Source of the DNA: Anaerolineales bacterium UBA3905
GTDB lineage: Bacteria; Chloroflexota; Anaerolineae; Caldilineales; Caldilineaceae
DNA: 5,313 bases
Direction of reading: 5' to 3'
Assembly (NCBI GenBank): GCA_002391565.1
Contig: DGFH01000016.1
Coordinates: 1 to 5,313, forward strand
In this document: in pieces, positions 1 through 5,313 of the stretch
Numbering within the stretch: the first letter of the stretch is position 1
Layout of the letters: each line of letters begins with the position of its first letter
Position numbers and translations under genes: made by a program
The notes under the pieces: model-generated
Told to the model about the DNA's origin: nothing
What the model saw: the letters and a program-made list of their open reading frames with translations, nothing else
Databases searched by the model: none

Positions 1-13
1 CAGGTCGCACCTG

Positions 14-140
14 TTACTGATTTCTAGGTTGACATTTTATGAGCGTAGTGTTGCGTATTACGTGTTGCGTGAGGGGTTCCGACACGTAGCAAGTAACACG
101 TAACACTGAAAATATGAAAACTCTGCCTAGCAATCAGTAA
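14..140. repeat. Imperfect palindromic (MITE-like) intergenic element
   Basis: The two halves are near reverse complements. The outer arms 14-28 and 126-140 match at 14 of 15 positions (TTACTGATT against AATCAGTAA, then CTAGG against CCTAG). The inner arms 47-71 and 83-107 match at 20 of 25 positions, with three of the five mismatches being G-U type, around an 11-base loop at 72-82. TTTT at 35-38 also faces AAAA at 117-120. The left inner arm contains the 9-mer GTGTTGCGT twice (48-56 and 62-70) and the right arm contains GTAACAC twice. TA dinucleotides sit near both ends (15-16 and 138-139), as expected for an IS630/Tc1-type non-autonomous element, but a palindrome would give this symmetry anyway. 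It has no coding capacity. Whether it is a mobile element or a structured RNA or DNA hairpin cannot be decided here. Confidence 0.65.
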
Positions 141-141
141 G

Positions 142-300
142 CATGCAAGAGGGGCCGGTCATTCTCCACAGGGAAATCTGTCAGCAATTTTGGCAGAATT
201 TGCGAAATATGTAAACGAAAGTGATTTGACAGAGATAACCGGCATCGTCGCGGATATTCAAGGTCGCATCAGACGTTTCAACGAAAGTACAGGGAGTTGA
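142..300 (+). pseudogene. Possible 3' remnant of an unrecognised gene
   Basis: One frame is open from the edge of the palindromic element to a TGA at 298-300. It would end in residues resembling a real soluble alpha-helical protein (LAEFAKYVNESDLTEITG, then IVADIQGRIRRFNESTGS). There is no ATG or GTG in this frame. The only candidate start is a TTG at 190-192 without a clear Shine-Dalgarno, and an in-frame TGA at 115-117 inside the palindrome closes it upstream. The simplest reading is the tail of a gene whose 5' part was lost or displaced where the repeat element sits. It could equally be a chance open frame. I do not recognise the family. Confidence 0.3.
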
Positions 301-410
301 GCATGCCCGGTGCGGATGGCGCGTTACGTTCATGTGGGGGATGCGTGTGCTACAGTGACCATCAAAGGAAGTGATATCGACCGCTCACGCGCATATAGAA
401 GGCATCGTTC
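301..410 (+). promoter_or_regulatory. Leader region of the his block with hisA ribosome binding site
   Basis: This gap precedes the first his gene. A good Shine-Dalgarno, AGAAGG at 397-402, lies 8 bases before the hisA ATG and fixes that start. A weak extended -10 candidate (TGCTACAGT, 348-356) is present without a convincing -35. I see no T-box, histidine-rich leader peptide or attenuator-like terminator, so there is no visible evidence of histidine-responsive attenuation. The promoter call is weak; the ribosome binding site is solid. Confidence 0.4.
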
Positions 411-1673
411 ATGATCATCTATCCGGCAATTGATTTGCGCCACGGACGCTGCGTCCGTCTACGTCAGGGAGACCCTGCCGCCGAAACCGTATTTGGCGAC
501 GATCCGGCGGCAATGGCGCAGCATTGGGTAAACCAGGGTGCAGAATGGCTGCACATTGTCAACCTCGACGGTGCGCTGGGCGCAACGCAGGCGCAACTTC
601 ATGCGCTGCACCGCCCCAGCAACATTCGCATTCAACACCCAGGACAGCAGACGGCATTGACGCCGGAACAGGAGTTGGAGCACGACTTACCGATCAACCT
701 GCGCCGGCTGCGTGACATTCGGCGCACTGTCGGCGCACCGATCCAGTTTGGCGGCGGACTGCGCACGCTCGACGACATTCAACTGGCGCTAGAGCTGGGC
801 GCCGACCGTGTAGTGTTGGGCACGGCGGCGATCGAAAATCCGGGGCTGGTCTCCGAAGCGCTGTTGCGCTGGGGCGCTGACCGGATCGTGGTGGGCATCG
901 ATGCGCGCGAAGGCAAAGTGGCGACGCACGGCTGGCAGGCCACCAGCAGCGTCGACGCGATTGAGTTGGGGCATCGAATGCAGGCGCTGGGCGTCACGCG
1001 CGTCGTCTACACAGACATCAGCCGTGACGGCATGTTGTCGGGCGTCAACATCGAGACGACCTCTCGGCTCGGCGATGTGACCGGTCTCAAAGTCATTGCC
1101 AGCGGTGGCGTTGCAGGCATTGGCGATATCGAAGTGCTAAAGGCGCACGAGCACTACAACATCGAAGGCGTGATCGTTGGACAGGCGCTCTACACCGGTG
1201 CGCTTGATCTAGCGGCGGCGATCCAGCTGGGACACGCACCACTCACTCGACGCAGCGCCGGGCTGATTCCCTTTCGTTGGGAGAATGGACGTCCCGAATT
1301 TCTGCTAATCTATAACCTCTTCTTCGAGCAATGGCAATTTCCACGGGGTGGGGTGCATCGTAGTGAAGGCGACCTGACCTGCGCCCGACGCGAGTTCATC
1401 GAGGAGACTGGGCTGCCGGTGCACAAACTCCACGCCAATTGCCGCGCCGAACTCCACTACACCGTAACCATTCGCGGCTTCGAGATCGCCCGCACGATCA
1501 TCTATTACCTGGCGGAGATCGGCCCAGGCGAAATTCGTCTGGGTCACGAAAATCACTGTGAAGCGCGTTGGGTGACAGCGCAGGAGGCATGGGAACTACT
1601 CACCGAGACCTCGCCCGAACAATTGCCTGCGCTGGATGCTGCATTGGAGTTCCTTAACCATCCGCGCATATAA
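411..1673 (+). CDS. hisA: HisA (ProFAR isomerase) fused to a C-terminal Nudix hydrolase domain
   Basis: The 420-residue protein has two parts. Residues 1 to about 285 are HisA, the (beta-alpha)8 barrel that isomerises ProFAR to PRFAR in cytosolic histidine synthesis. The start MIIYPAIDL places the catalytic Asp at D8. The second catalytic Asp is D164 (GIDAREGK), with T201 in YTDISRDG, and phosphate-binding loops at GGGLR 114-118 and SGGV 231-234. Residues from about 286 to 420 form a Nudix domain with a complete box at 313-335 (G313, E319, R327-E328, E331-E332, G334), preceded by WQFPRGG as in RppH and Ap4A-hydrolase types. HisA is normally about 240-260 residues, so the tail is a true extra domain. 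No Met codon occurs after M208, so the Nudix part has no ATG start of its own. About 30 extra residues (64-95) sit between strand 2 and helix 2. The Nudix substrate is unknown. It is the first gene of the block and lies 7 bases before hisF. Confidence 0.95.
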   Translation: MIIYPAIDLRHGRCVRLRQGDPAAETVFGDDPAAMAQHWVNQGAEWLHIVNLDGALGATQAQLHALHRPSNIRIQHPGQQTALTPEQELEHDLPINLRRLRDIRRTVGAPIQFGGGLRTLDDIQLALELGADRVVLGTAAIENPGLVSEALLRWGADRIVVGIDAREGKVATHGWQATSSVDAIELGHRMQALGVTRVVYTDISRDGMLSGVNIETTSRLGDVTGLKVIASGGVAGIGDIEVLKAHEHYNIEGVIVGQALYTGALDLAAAIQLGHAPLTRRSAGLIPFRWENGRPEFLLIYNLFFEQWQFPRGGVHRSEGDLTCARREFIEETGLPVHKLHANCRAELHYTVTIRGFEIARTIIYYLAEIGPGEIRLGHENHCEARWVTAQEAWELLTETSPEQLPALDAALEFLNHPRI

Positions 1674-1674
1674 T
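1669..1674 (+). promoter_or_regulatory. Perfect -10 (TATAAT) at the hisA/hisF junction
   Basis: TATAAT spans the hisA stop codon and ends 6 bases before the hisF ATG at 1681. A start site about 7 bases downstream would fall on or next to the ATG itself, giving a leaderless hisF mRNA. The best -35 candidate is weak (TTGGAG, 1644-1649, 19-bp spacer). hisF has no visible Shine-Dalgarno, which fits this reading, but the hexamer may be chance created by the ATATAA end of hisA. Confidence 0.35.
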
Positions 1675-1680
1675 AATGGC

Positions 1681-2502
1681 ATGTTGGCAAAACGCATCAT
1701 TCCTTGTCTGGATGTAAAAGATGGCCGCGTCGTCAAGGGCGTCAATTTTGTTGATCTGATCGATGCGGGCGACCCAGTGCAGCAGGCGCAGGTCTATGAC
1801 CGCGAAGGCGCTGACGAACTGGTCTTCCTTGACATCACGGCCACCCATGAGGCGCGCGACATCGTGATCGACATGGTGCGGCGCGTTGCCGATTGCGTCT
1901 TCATCCCCTTTACCGTAGGCGGCGGCATCCGCACCGTTGACGACATGCGCGCCATCTTGCTGGCCGGCGCCGATAAGGTCAGCATCAACAGCGCCGCAGT
2001 GAAGAATCCGGCGCTGATTACCGAGGCAGCGACGCGCTTTGGCAGCCAGTGCATCGTCGTGGCGATCGATGCACGGCGGCGCCAGGGCGATGACCTGGCA
2101 GCGCGTGGCGCCGGGTGGGACGTTTTCGTTAGCGGCGGACGCATCAACACCGGTCTCGACGCTGTCGCCTGGGCGCGCGAAGTCGAACGGCGCGGCGCAG
2201 GTGAAATTCTGCTCACATCGATGGATGGCGACGGCACCAAAGAGGGCTACGACATCGAGTTGACGCGCGCCATCAGCGATGCAGTCTCGATCCCGGTCAT
2301 CGCCAGCGGCGGCGCCGGACGTCCTGAACACTTCCGACAGGCATTGACCGATGGCGGCGCCGCAGCAGCGCTGGCGGCCAGCCTCTTCCACTTCCGCGAA
2401 TTGCGCATTATGGAGATCAAAGAAGTATTGCGGGAAGCAGGTGTGCCGGTGCGTTTTCCGCTTGGAGCCGATCAACTTGTAGCAGACCAACAGGTTGCTT
2501 GA
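1681..2502 (+). CDS. hisF: Imidazole glycerol phosphate synthase cyclase subunit HisF
   Basis: HisF uses ammonia delivered by the HisH glutaminase to convert PRFAR to imidazole glycerol phosphate plus AICAR, linking histidine and purine synthesis. The 273-residue product begins MLAKRIIPCLD, giving the catalytic D11, with K19 in the RVVKG loop and the second catalytic residue D130 in VVAIDARR. The phosphate loops TVGGGIR (78-84) and ASGGAG (208-213) and the motif SMDGDGTKEGYD (180-191) are intact. The length is slightly above the usual 250-260 because of a C-terminal tail. A longer reading from an ATG at 1636 is rejected: it lies inside hisA and adds 15 residues before the conserved N-terminus. 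There is no Shine-Dalgarno, so translation is either coupled to hisA, 7 bases upstream, or leaderless. The partner hisH is not in the window. Confidence 0.97.
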   Translation: MLAKRIIPCLDVKDGRVVKGVNFVDLIDAGDPVQQAQVYDREGADELVFLDITATHEARDIVIDMVRRVADCVFIPFTVGGGIRTVDDMRAILLAGADKVSINSAAVKNPALITEAATRFGSQCIVVAIDARRRQGDDLAARGAGWDVFVSGGRINTGLDAVAWAREVERRGAGEILLTSMDGDGTKEGYDIELTRAISDAVSIPVIASGGAGRPEHFRQALTDGGAAAALAASLFHFRELRIMEIKEVLREAGVPVRFPLGADQLVADQQVA

Positions 2503-2571
2503 AGAAATGGATTCAGCACACGTCACTCGTCAAACGAGCTTCATAACGCGTGCTGCTTGATGGAATCGATC

Positions 2572-2922
2572 ATGCCGAACACCAACCTGATACAGGAGAT
2601 TCGCTACAACGACGCCGGGCTGATTCCGGCGATCGTACAGGACGTCCACACACGCCAGGTGCTGACCCTGGCGTGGATGAACGCTGAGAGCCTGCGCCGC
2701 ACACTTGAATTGGGCGAGACTGTTTTCTGGAGCCGCAGCCGTCAGGAGTTTTGGCACAAGGGCGCTACCAGCGGCAACGTGCAACGCGTCGTCGCCATCC
2801 GTCTCGATTGCGACGGTGACGCGCTGCTGATCGAAGTGGAGCCGGCTGGGCCAGCCTGTCACACCGGCGCCATCTCTTGCTTTTTCCAAACCATCATGCC
2901 ACATAACGAAGGACTGGATTGA
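2572..2922 (+). CDS. hisI: Phosphoribosyl-AMP cyclohydrolase HisI
   Basis: HisI hydrolyses the adenine ring of phosphoribosyl-AMP to give ProFAR, the substrate of HisA. The 116-residue single-domain protein shows the family signature in order: GLIPAIVQD (16-24), LAWMNAESL (33-41), FWSRSRQEFWHKGATSGN (52-69), DCDGDALL (79-86) and GPACHTG with SCFF (93-105). Metal ligands are visible: C80, C96 and C103 for zinc, and D79, D81 and D83 for magnesium. It is not fused to HisE, unlike the enterobacterial bifunctional form. Three starts are possible: TTG 2557, ATG 2560 and ATG 2572. I prefer 2572 because GGA at 2562-2564 sits 7 bases before it, but ATG 2560 (four more residues) cannot be excluded. The 69-bp gap after hisF holds only a 5-bp hairpin (2526-2538) without a T-run. 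The stop overlaps the hisE start. Confidence 0.95.
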   Translation: MPNTNLIQEIRYNDAGLIPAIVQDVHTRQVLTLAWMNAESLRRTLELGETVFWSRSRQEFWHKGATSGNVQRVVAIRLDCDGDALLIEVEPAGPACHTGAISCFFQTIMPHNEGLD

Positions 2923-3200
2923 TGTCTACGCTGCAAAGCCTGGCCGCCACGATTCAAGAGCGCCGGGAGCATCCTCGCCCCAACTCTTACACAGCGACGC
3001 TCTTTGCCAAAGGGGAAAATGAGATTCTCAAGAAAATGGGCGAAGAGGCAGTCGAGGTGATCATCGCCGCCAAAGGCGAAAGCGATGACCGCGTCATCTA
3101 CGAGCTGGCCGACTTTGTCTATCACACCCTTGTCTTTCTCAACCTGCGCGGGCTGGCGTGGGAGGATGTCGAAGCCGAACTGGCGCGGCGCTTTGCCTGA
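2922..3200 (+). CDS. hisE: Phosphoribosyl-ATP pyrophosphatase HisE
   Basis: HisE removes pyrophosphate from phosphoribosyl-ATP, the second step of histidine synthesis, feeding HisI. The 92-residue all-alpha protein belongs to the MazG-like NTP pyrophosphatase superfamily. The motif SYTATLFAKGENEILKKMGE (22-41) leads into the metal-binding acidic residues E41, E42 and E45, paired with E61 and D64 in YELADFVYHTLV. The start ATG overlaps the hisI stop by one base (TGATG), a sign of translational coupling. GAAGGA at 2908-2913 gives a strong Shine-Dalgarno 8 bases upstream, so the ATG is preferred to the TTG immediately before it. Length and motifs are normal for a stand-alone HisE. Confidence 0.96.
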   Translation: MSTLQSLAATIQERREHPRPNSYTATLFAKGENEILKKMGEEAVEVIIAAKGESDDRVIYELADFVYHTLVFLNLRGLAWEDVEAELARRFA

Positions 3201-3221
3201 CGCACACCAAGGGAGAGCAGC

Positions 3222-4088
3222 GTGCAGAAATCTTTCACACCCGGCGTCACTGCGCCGCCGATCCATGCGCCGGTGCGCTGGTATCTTTTTCAAGGCGACC
3301 GTCTCATCGTGGACGAACGCGGCGGTGCACCTGCGATCCCAACTGCAAAAAATGTTGGCGATCTAGGACTGACCGCAACGCAAACTCAATATCTTGGTGT
3401 GCATCACGATGTCGTCGCCACCGACTGTTTTTCCGGGTTGGCGCCCGATGACATGGCGCTGCCACCCGGATACGGCGCTCACGATCTGCGCGCCCTGTTT
3501 GAGCGCTTCGACGACTTCGAGATTGGGGTTGCAGGACGCGCCAAGCAGATTGCCCACTGGACACGCGACCATCAATTCTGTGGACGCTGCGGCGCCGCAA
3601 CGGAACTGGTGATAGGCGAGCGCGCACGACGTTGTCCTGCCTGTGGGCTAAGCAGTTATCCTCGCATTGCGCCCGCAATCATCGTCGCTGTTACGCGCCA
3701 GACGACGGAGGGAGCGCGCATTCTGCTGGCGCGCAATCATCGATTTCCGGCAGGGCGTTACAGCGTCATTGCCGGCTTTGTCGAAGCTGGCGAGACGTTG
3801 GAAGAGTGCCTGCGTCGCGAAGTGGCTGAGGAAACCGGCATTCAGGTCACGAATATTCGCTACTTTGGCAACCAGCCCTGGCCCTTCCCTAATTCCCTGA
3901 TGATCGGTTTTACCGCCGAATACGCCGGTGGTGAGATTACCCTGGGTGACAATGAAATCGCCGATGCTCAGTGGTTTGCCCCAGACGCCCTGCCTTTGGT
4001 GCCACCCAAGATCAGCATTGCCCGCAAGCTAATCGATGACTTTGTGACGCGCTACACCCAAAGCGCAACTGCGCTGCGCACCTGGTAA
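3222..4088 (+). CDS. nudC: NADH pyrophosphatase (NudC-type Nudix hydrolase)
   Basis: NudC-family enzymes cleave NAD(H) to NMN(H) and AMP and, in characterised bacteria, remove NAD caps from RNA 5' ends. The 288-residue product has a variable N-terminal domain (1 to about 110), a four-Cys zinc ribbon (C120, C123, C138, C141) and a Nudix domain with a complete box at 185-207 (G185, E191, R199-E200, E203-E204, G206). The box is followed by QPWPFPNSLM (218-227), the motif that separates the NADH pyrophosphatase subfamily from other Nudix enzymes. The start is GTG, supported by AAGGGAG (3209-3215) six bases upstream. It lies 21 bases after hisE and is probably co-transcribed with the his genes. 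All key residues are present. Confidence 0.94.
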   Translation: MQKSFTPGVTAPPIHAPVRWYLFQGDRLIVDERGGAPAIPTAKNVGDLGLTATQTQYLGVHHDVVATDCFSGLAPDDMALPPGYGAHDLRALFERFDDFEIGVAGRAKQIAHWTRDHQFCGRCGAATELVIGERARRCPACGLSSYPRIAPAIIVAVTRQTTEGARILLARNHRFPAGRYSVIAGFVEAGETLEECLRREVAEETGIQVTNIRYFGNQPWPFPNSLMIGFTAEYAGGEITLGDNEIADAQWFAPDALPLVPPKISIARKLIDDFVTRYTQSATALRTW

Positions 4089-4123
4089 GCATAAAGTGAT
4101 CATCAATTTGTCAGCAATTTGTA

Positions 4124-4152
4124 GTGACAGGCGGGAACCAATCGGGTATGCT
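4124..4152 (+). promoter_or_regulatory. Candidate sigma-70-type promoter for the VTT gene
   Basis: GTGACA (4124-4129, five of six matches to TTGACA) is followed by an exact 17-bp spacer and TATGCT (4147-4152, four of six matches to TATAAT). A start near 4159 would leave a leader of about 68 bases before the ATG at 4227. The site lies in the only sizeable gap of the plus-strand gene row (4089-4226), which suggests the membrane-protein gene has its own promoter. No terminator is visible after nudC, so read-through is also possible. Confidence 0.4.
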
Positions 4153-4226
4153 GATCGTCACAAGTGCGGCGTGCTGGTTGAATTACCGCCAAAACCCAAA
4201 CCCTCCGGATAGGATAGGCTGAGTGC

Positions 4227-4961
4227 ATGTTTGCTCCTGGGAATCGTTGGCGTGACAGTGGAATCCTCATTTTGCTGCTGGCAGCGTTAGCGGTGCTGAT
4301 CTGGTGGCTGAGCGAACCAATCGGGGCCGTCTTAGCGGCAGCCAGTGATGTGCGCGCCTGGATCGTGGGCTTTGGCCCATTGGCGCCATTAGCCTACGTG
4401 ACATTCTTTGCCGCCCAAATCTTGATCGCGCCGTTGCCGGGCAGCTTCTTGTCAGTAATGGGCGGGTATCTCTTCGGCTTTGGCGCTGGCCTGGCGCTCA
4501 GTCTGCTCGGCGTGACGTTAGGTGTGACCCTGGCGCTGCTGATCGGTCGCAAGTTGGGACGCCCCGTATTGGAGCGCTTCTTCGACCGCAGTGACCTGAT
4601 CCGCTGGGAACGCAAATTACGGCTGCGCTCACCCTTAATCTGGTTCGTGCTTTTCCTCTTTCCGTTGCCCGATCTGGCAATCTACGTGGCTGGCATGGGG
4701 ACAACCCCGTTACGCTGGCTGGCGCCGGCGATCTTGCTGTCTCGCGGGATCGGCATTTTGGTCGGCAGCAGCATCGGCATGGCGACGGCGCATTTGCCTC
4801 CAGCGCTGGTGCTGTTACAGTGGGTGTTGCTGTTGGCGCTGGGTGGTCTGGCATACCGCTTCCAGCGACCATTGCGCTATCATTTGCTCATGAACTTGCG
4901 TCGCTCACGCCGCACTGTACGCACTCTGTTTCGCACTCCTCTTGGCTCTCCGGCTGAATGA
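4227..4961 (+). CDS. TVP38/TMEM64 (VTT-domain) family integral membrane protein
   Basis: This 244-residue, strongly hydrophobic protein carries a VTT domain (formerly SNARE-associated Golgi domain; DedA/TMEM41/TVP38 superfamily). A first membrane segment lies at about 12-28. The conserved core runs from about 52 to 184: a hydrophobic stretch ends in IAPLPGSFLSVMGGYLFGFG (67-86), followed by a Gly-rich helix, the cytoplasmic-type segment GRKLGRPVLERFF (107-119), and then the second half with FLFPLPDLAIYVAGMG (143-158). A last membrane segment lies at about 192-210, and the tail (211-236) is very Arg-rich, consistent with a cytoplasmic C-terminus. Eukaryotic relatives act as lipid scramblases and bacterial DedA relatives in lipid-carrier transport; the role of this member is unknown. 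AGGATAGG (4211-4218) is an acceptable ribosome binding site. The family call is good and the function is open. Confidence 0.85.
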   Translation: MFAPGNRWRDSGILILLLAALAVLIWWLSEPIGAVLAAASDVRAWIVGFGPLAPLAYVTFFAAQILIAPLPGSFLSVMGGYLFGFGAGLALSLLGVTLGVTLALLIGRKLGRPVLERFFDRSDLIRWERKLRLRSPLIWFVLFLFPLPDLAIYVAGMGTTPLRWLAPAILLSRGIGILVGSSIGMATAHLPPALVLLQWVLLLALGGLAYRFQRPLRYHLLMNLRRSRRTVRTLFRTPLGSPAE

Positions 4962-4992
4962 CTCTGTCTGACTGTCCGCAACATAGCGCCAT

Positions 4993-5037
4993 CTCAGCGG
5001 CTTGATTCATGAAGAATCATGGCCGCTGAGGTTTTAT
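4993..5037 (+). terminator. Intrinsic terminator after the VTT gene
   Basis: CTCAGCGGC (4993-5001) pairs perfectly with GCCGCTGAG (5022-5030). Inside, TGATTC (5003-5008) pairs with GAATCA (5014-5019) around the loop ATGAA. The run TTTTAT (5032-5037) follows almost directly. It begins 32 bases after the VTT stop codon and closes the plus-strand transcription unit. The opposite strand has no T-run after the stem, so it acts in one direction only. Confidence 0.85.
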
Positions 5038-5131
5038 GGCTGGATGCTAGAGATTAGCCCAAGAAAGACCTCTAGCGCCCCAAAATAATCCTTTGACCAG
5101 GAACACAACGTATAGAACAAGAGTAACCGAC

Positions 5132-5293
5132 CTACAGAAGCGAGTCTTTGAGCGTCATACCCTTTGGCAGGTTGTCCGCCCAGATGCCGCCCTTCGGCAG
5201 GTTGTCCGCCCAGATGCCGCCCTTCGGCAGGTTGTCCGCCCAGATGCCGCCCTTCGGCAGGTTGTCCGCCCAGATGCCGCCCTTTGGCAGGTT
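5132..5293 (-). CDS. C-terminal end of a minus-strand protein with 10-residue repeats (partial)
   Basis: Read on the minus strand, this frame is open from the contig end to a TAG at 5132-5134. It encodes a tandem 10-residue unit, GGIWADNLPK, about four and a half times, then GMTLKDSLL and the stop. Because the repeat is 30 bp long, all frames through it stay open, so openness alone is not evidence. This frame is preferred because the C/T variation between copies is synonymous in it (CCG or CCA, both Pro), whereas it changes Glu to Lys or Arg to Gln in the other two minus frames. The 5' part lies beyond the contig. I do not recognise the family. It may also be non-coding repeat DNA. Confidence 0.35.
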   Translation of the reverse strand, partial: NLPKGGIWADNLPKGGIWADNLPKGGIWADNLPKGGIWADNLPKGMTLKDSLL

Positions 5294-5294
5294 G
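5161..5294. repeat. 30-bp tandem repeat, about 4.5 copies
   Basis: Four full units (5161-5190, 5191-5220, 5221-5250, 5251-5280) and a 14-base partial unit (5281-5294) follow each other without spacers. The only variation is T or C at the fifth base of the unit (CCTTTGG in the first and last, CCTTCGG in the middle three). Each internal junction contains TGCCG, a five-base loop, then CGGCA, a small hairpin. The lack of spacers rules out a CRISPR array. The repeat probably broke the assembly here, so the true copy number may be higher. Confidence 0.9.
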
Positions 5295-5313
5295 CTGTCT
5301 CTTATACACATCT
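5295..5313. other. Nextera/Tn5 mosaic-end adapter sequence (artefact)
   Basis: The last 19 bases, CTGTCTCTTATACACATCT, are exactly the reverse complement of the Tn5 mosaic end AGATGTGTATAAGAGACAG used in Nextera libraries. They directly follow the partial repeat unit at the very end of the contig, as expected for untrimmed adapter read-through. A minus-strand frame starting here begins MYKRQ, a peptide encoded by the adapter and not a real protein start. Confidence 0.97.

Noticed and set aside
226..258. TTGACA (226-231) as a promoter for the his block, with GATATT at 253-258
   Set aside because: The spacer would be 21 bp and the -10 is poor; no acceptable -10 occurs at 16-18 bp. TTGACA at 29-34 fails for the same reason.
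1654..2526. Long minus-strand frame of 290 codons opposite hisF
   Set aside because: It is a shadow of hisF: GC-rich codon use keeps the antisense frame open, and the hisF protein is fully conserved on the plus strand.
2526..2538. Small hairpin CTCGT-CAA-ACGAG in the hisF-hisI gap
   Set aside because: It has only five base pairs and no following T-run, so it is unlikely to terminate transcription or split the block.
179..4120. Shared 12-mer TGTCAGCAATTT at 179-190 and 4109-4120
   Set aside because: A match of this length is expected about once by chance in a window this size, and the flanks do not extend it.
5046..5076. GCTAGAG/CTCTAGC hairpin between the terminator and the minus-strand frame
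   Set aside because: It has a 17-base loop and no T-run on either strand, so it is not convincing as a terminator for the minus-strand gene.
5161..5294. Possible CRISPR array
   Set aside because: Units are strictly contiguous with no spacers, and no cas gene is nearby.
5034..5309. 91-residue minus-strand frame beginning MYKRQ and containing QPAEGRHLGG repeats
   Set aside because: Its start lies in the adapter, all frames through a 30-bp repeat are open, and the repeat variation changes residues in this frame.

Overview
The window is a GC-rich bacterial contig end. It carries a compact plus-strand histidine-biosynthesis block: hisA (fused to a Nudix domain), hisF, hisI and hisE. These are followed by nudC and then by a TVP38/TMEM64 (VTT-domain) membrane protein that ends at a clear intrinsic terminator. 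The separate hisI and hisE genes, the style of the proteins and the intergenic hairpin repeats suggest a filamentous Chloroflexi relative (Roseiflexus/Chloroflexus type). That assignment rests on general resemblance and was not checked by any search.

Layout. Bases 14-140 form a large imperfect palindrome that looks like a non-coding mobile repeat (MITE-like). Bases 142-300 hold an open reading frame with coding-like content but no good start, perhaps a gene remnant. Bases 301-410 are the hisA leader, with a good ribosome binding site. hisA-Nudix (411-1673), hisF (1681-2502), hisI (2572-2922), hisE (2922-3200) and nudC (3222-4088) follow with small gaps or a one-base overlap, so they are probably co-transcribed. 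A 138-bp gap with a plausible sigma-70-type promoter precedes the VTT gene (4227-4961). A hairpin plus T-run terminator lies at 4993-5037. The right end holds a 30-bp tandem repeat (5161-5294), best read as the C-terminus of a minus-strand gene. The last 19 bases (5295-5313) are the Nextera/Tn5 mosaic-end adapter, not genomic DNA.

How the genes work together. HisE removes pyrophosphate from phosphoribosyl-ATP, HisI opens the adenine ring, HisA isomerises ProFAR to PRFAR, and HisF (with the HisH glutaminase, which is not in this window) closes the imidazole ring and releases AICAR. These are four of the middle steps of the pathway. The two Nudix enzymes in the same block, one fused to HisA and one a canonical NADH pyrophosphatase, add nucleotide-diphosphate hydrolysis to the neighbourhood.

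The points most worth a second look are the HisA-Nudix fusion, a roughly 30-residue insertion in an active-site-facing loop of HisA, a perfect TATAAT placed so that hisF could be transcribed as a leaderless mRNA, the palindromic element, and the adapter artefact joined to the terminal repeat. I did not find a convincing new defence or mobile system.
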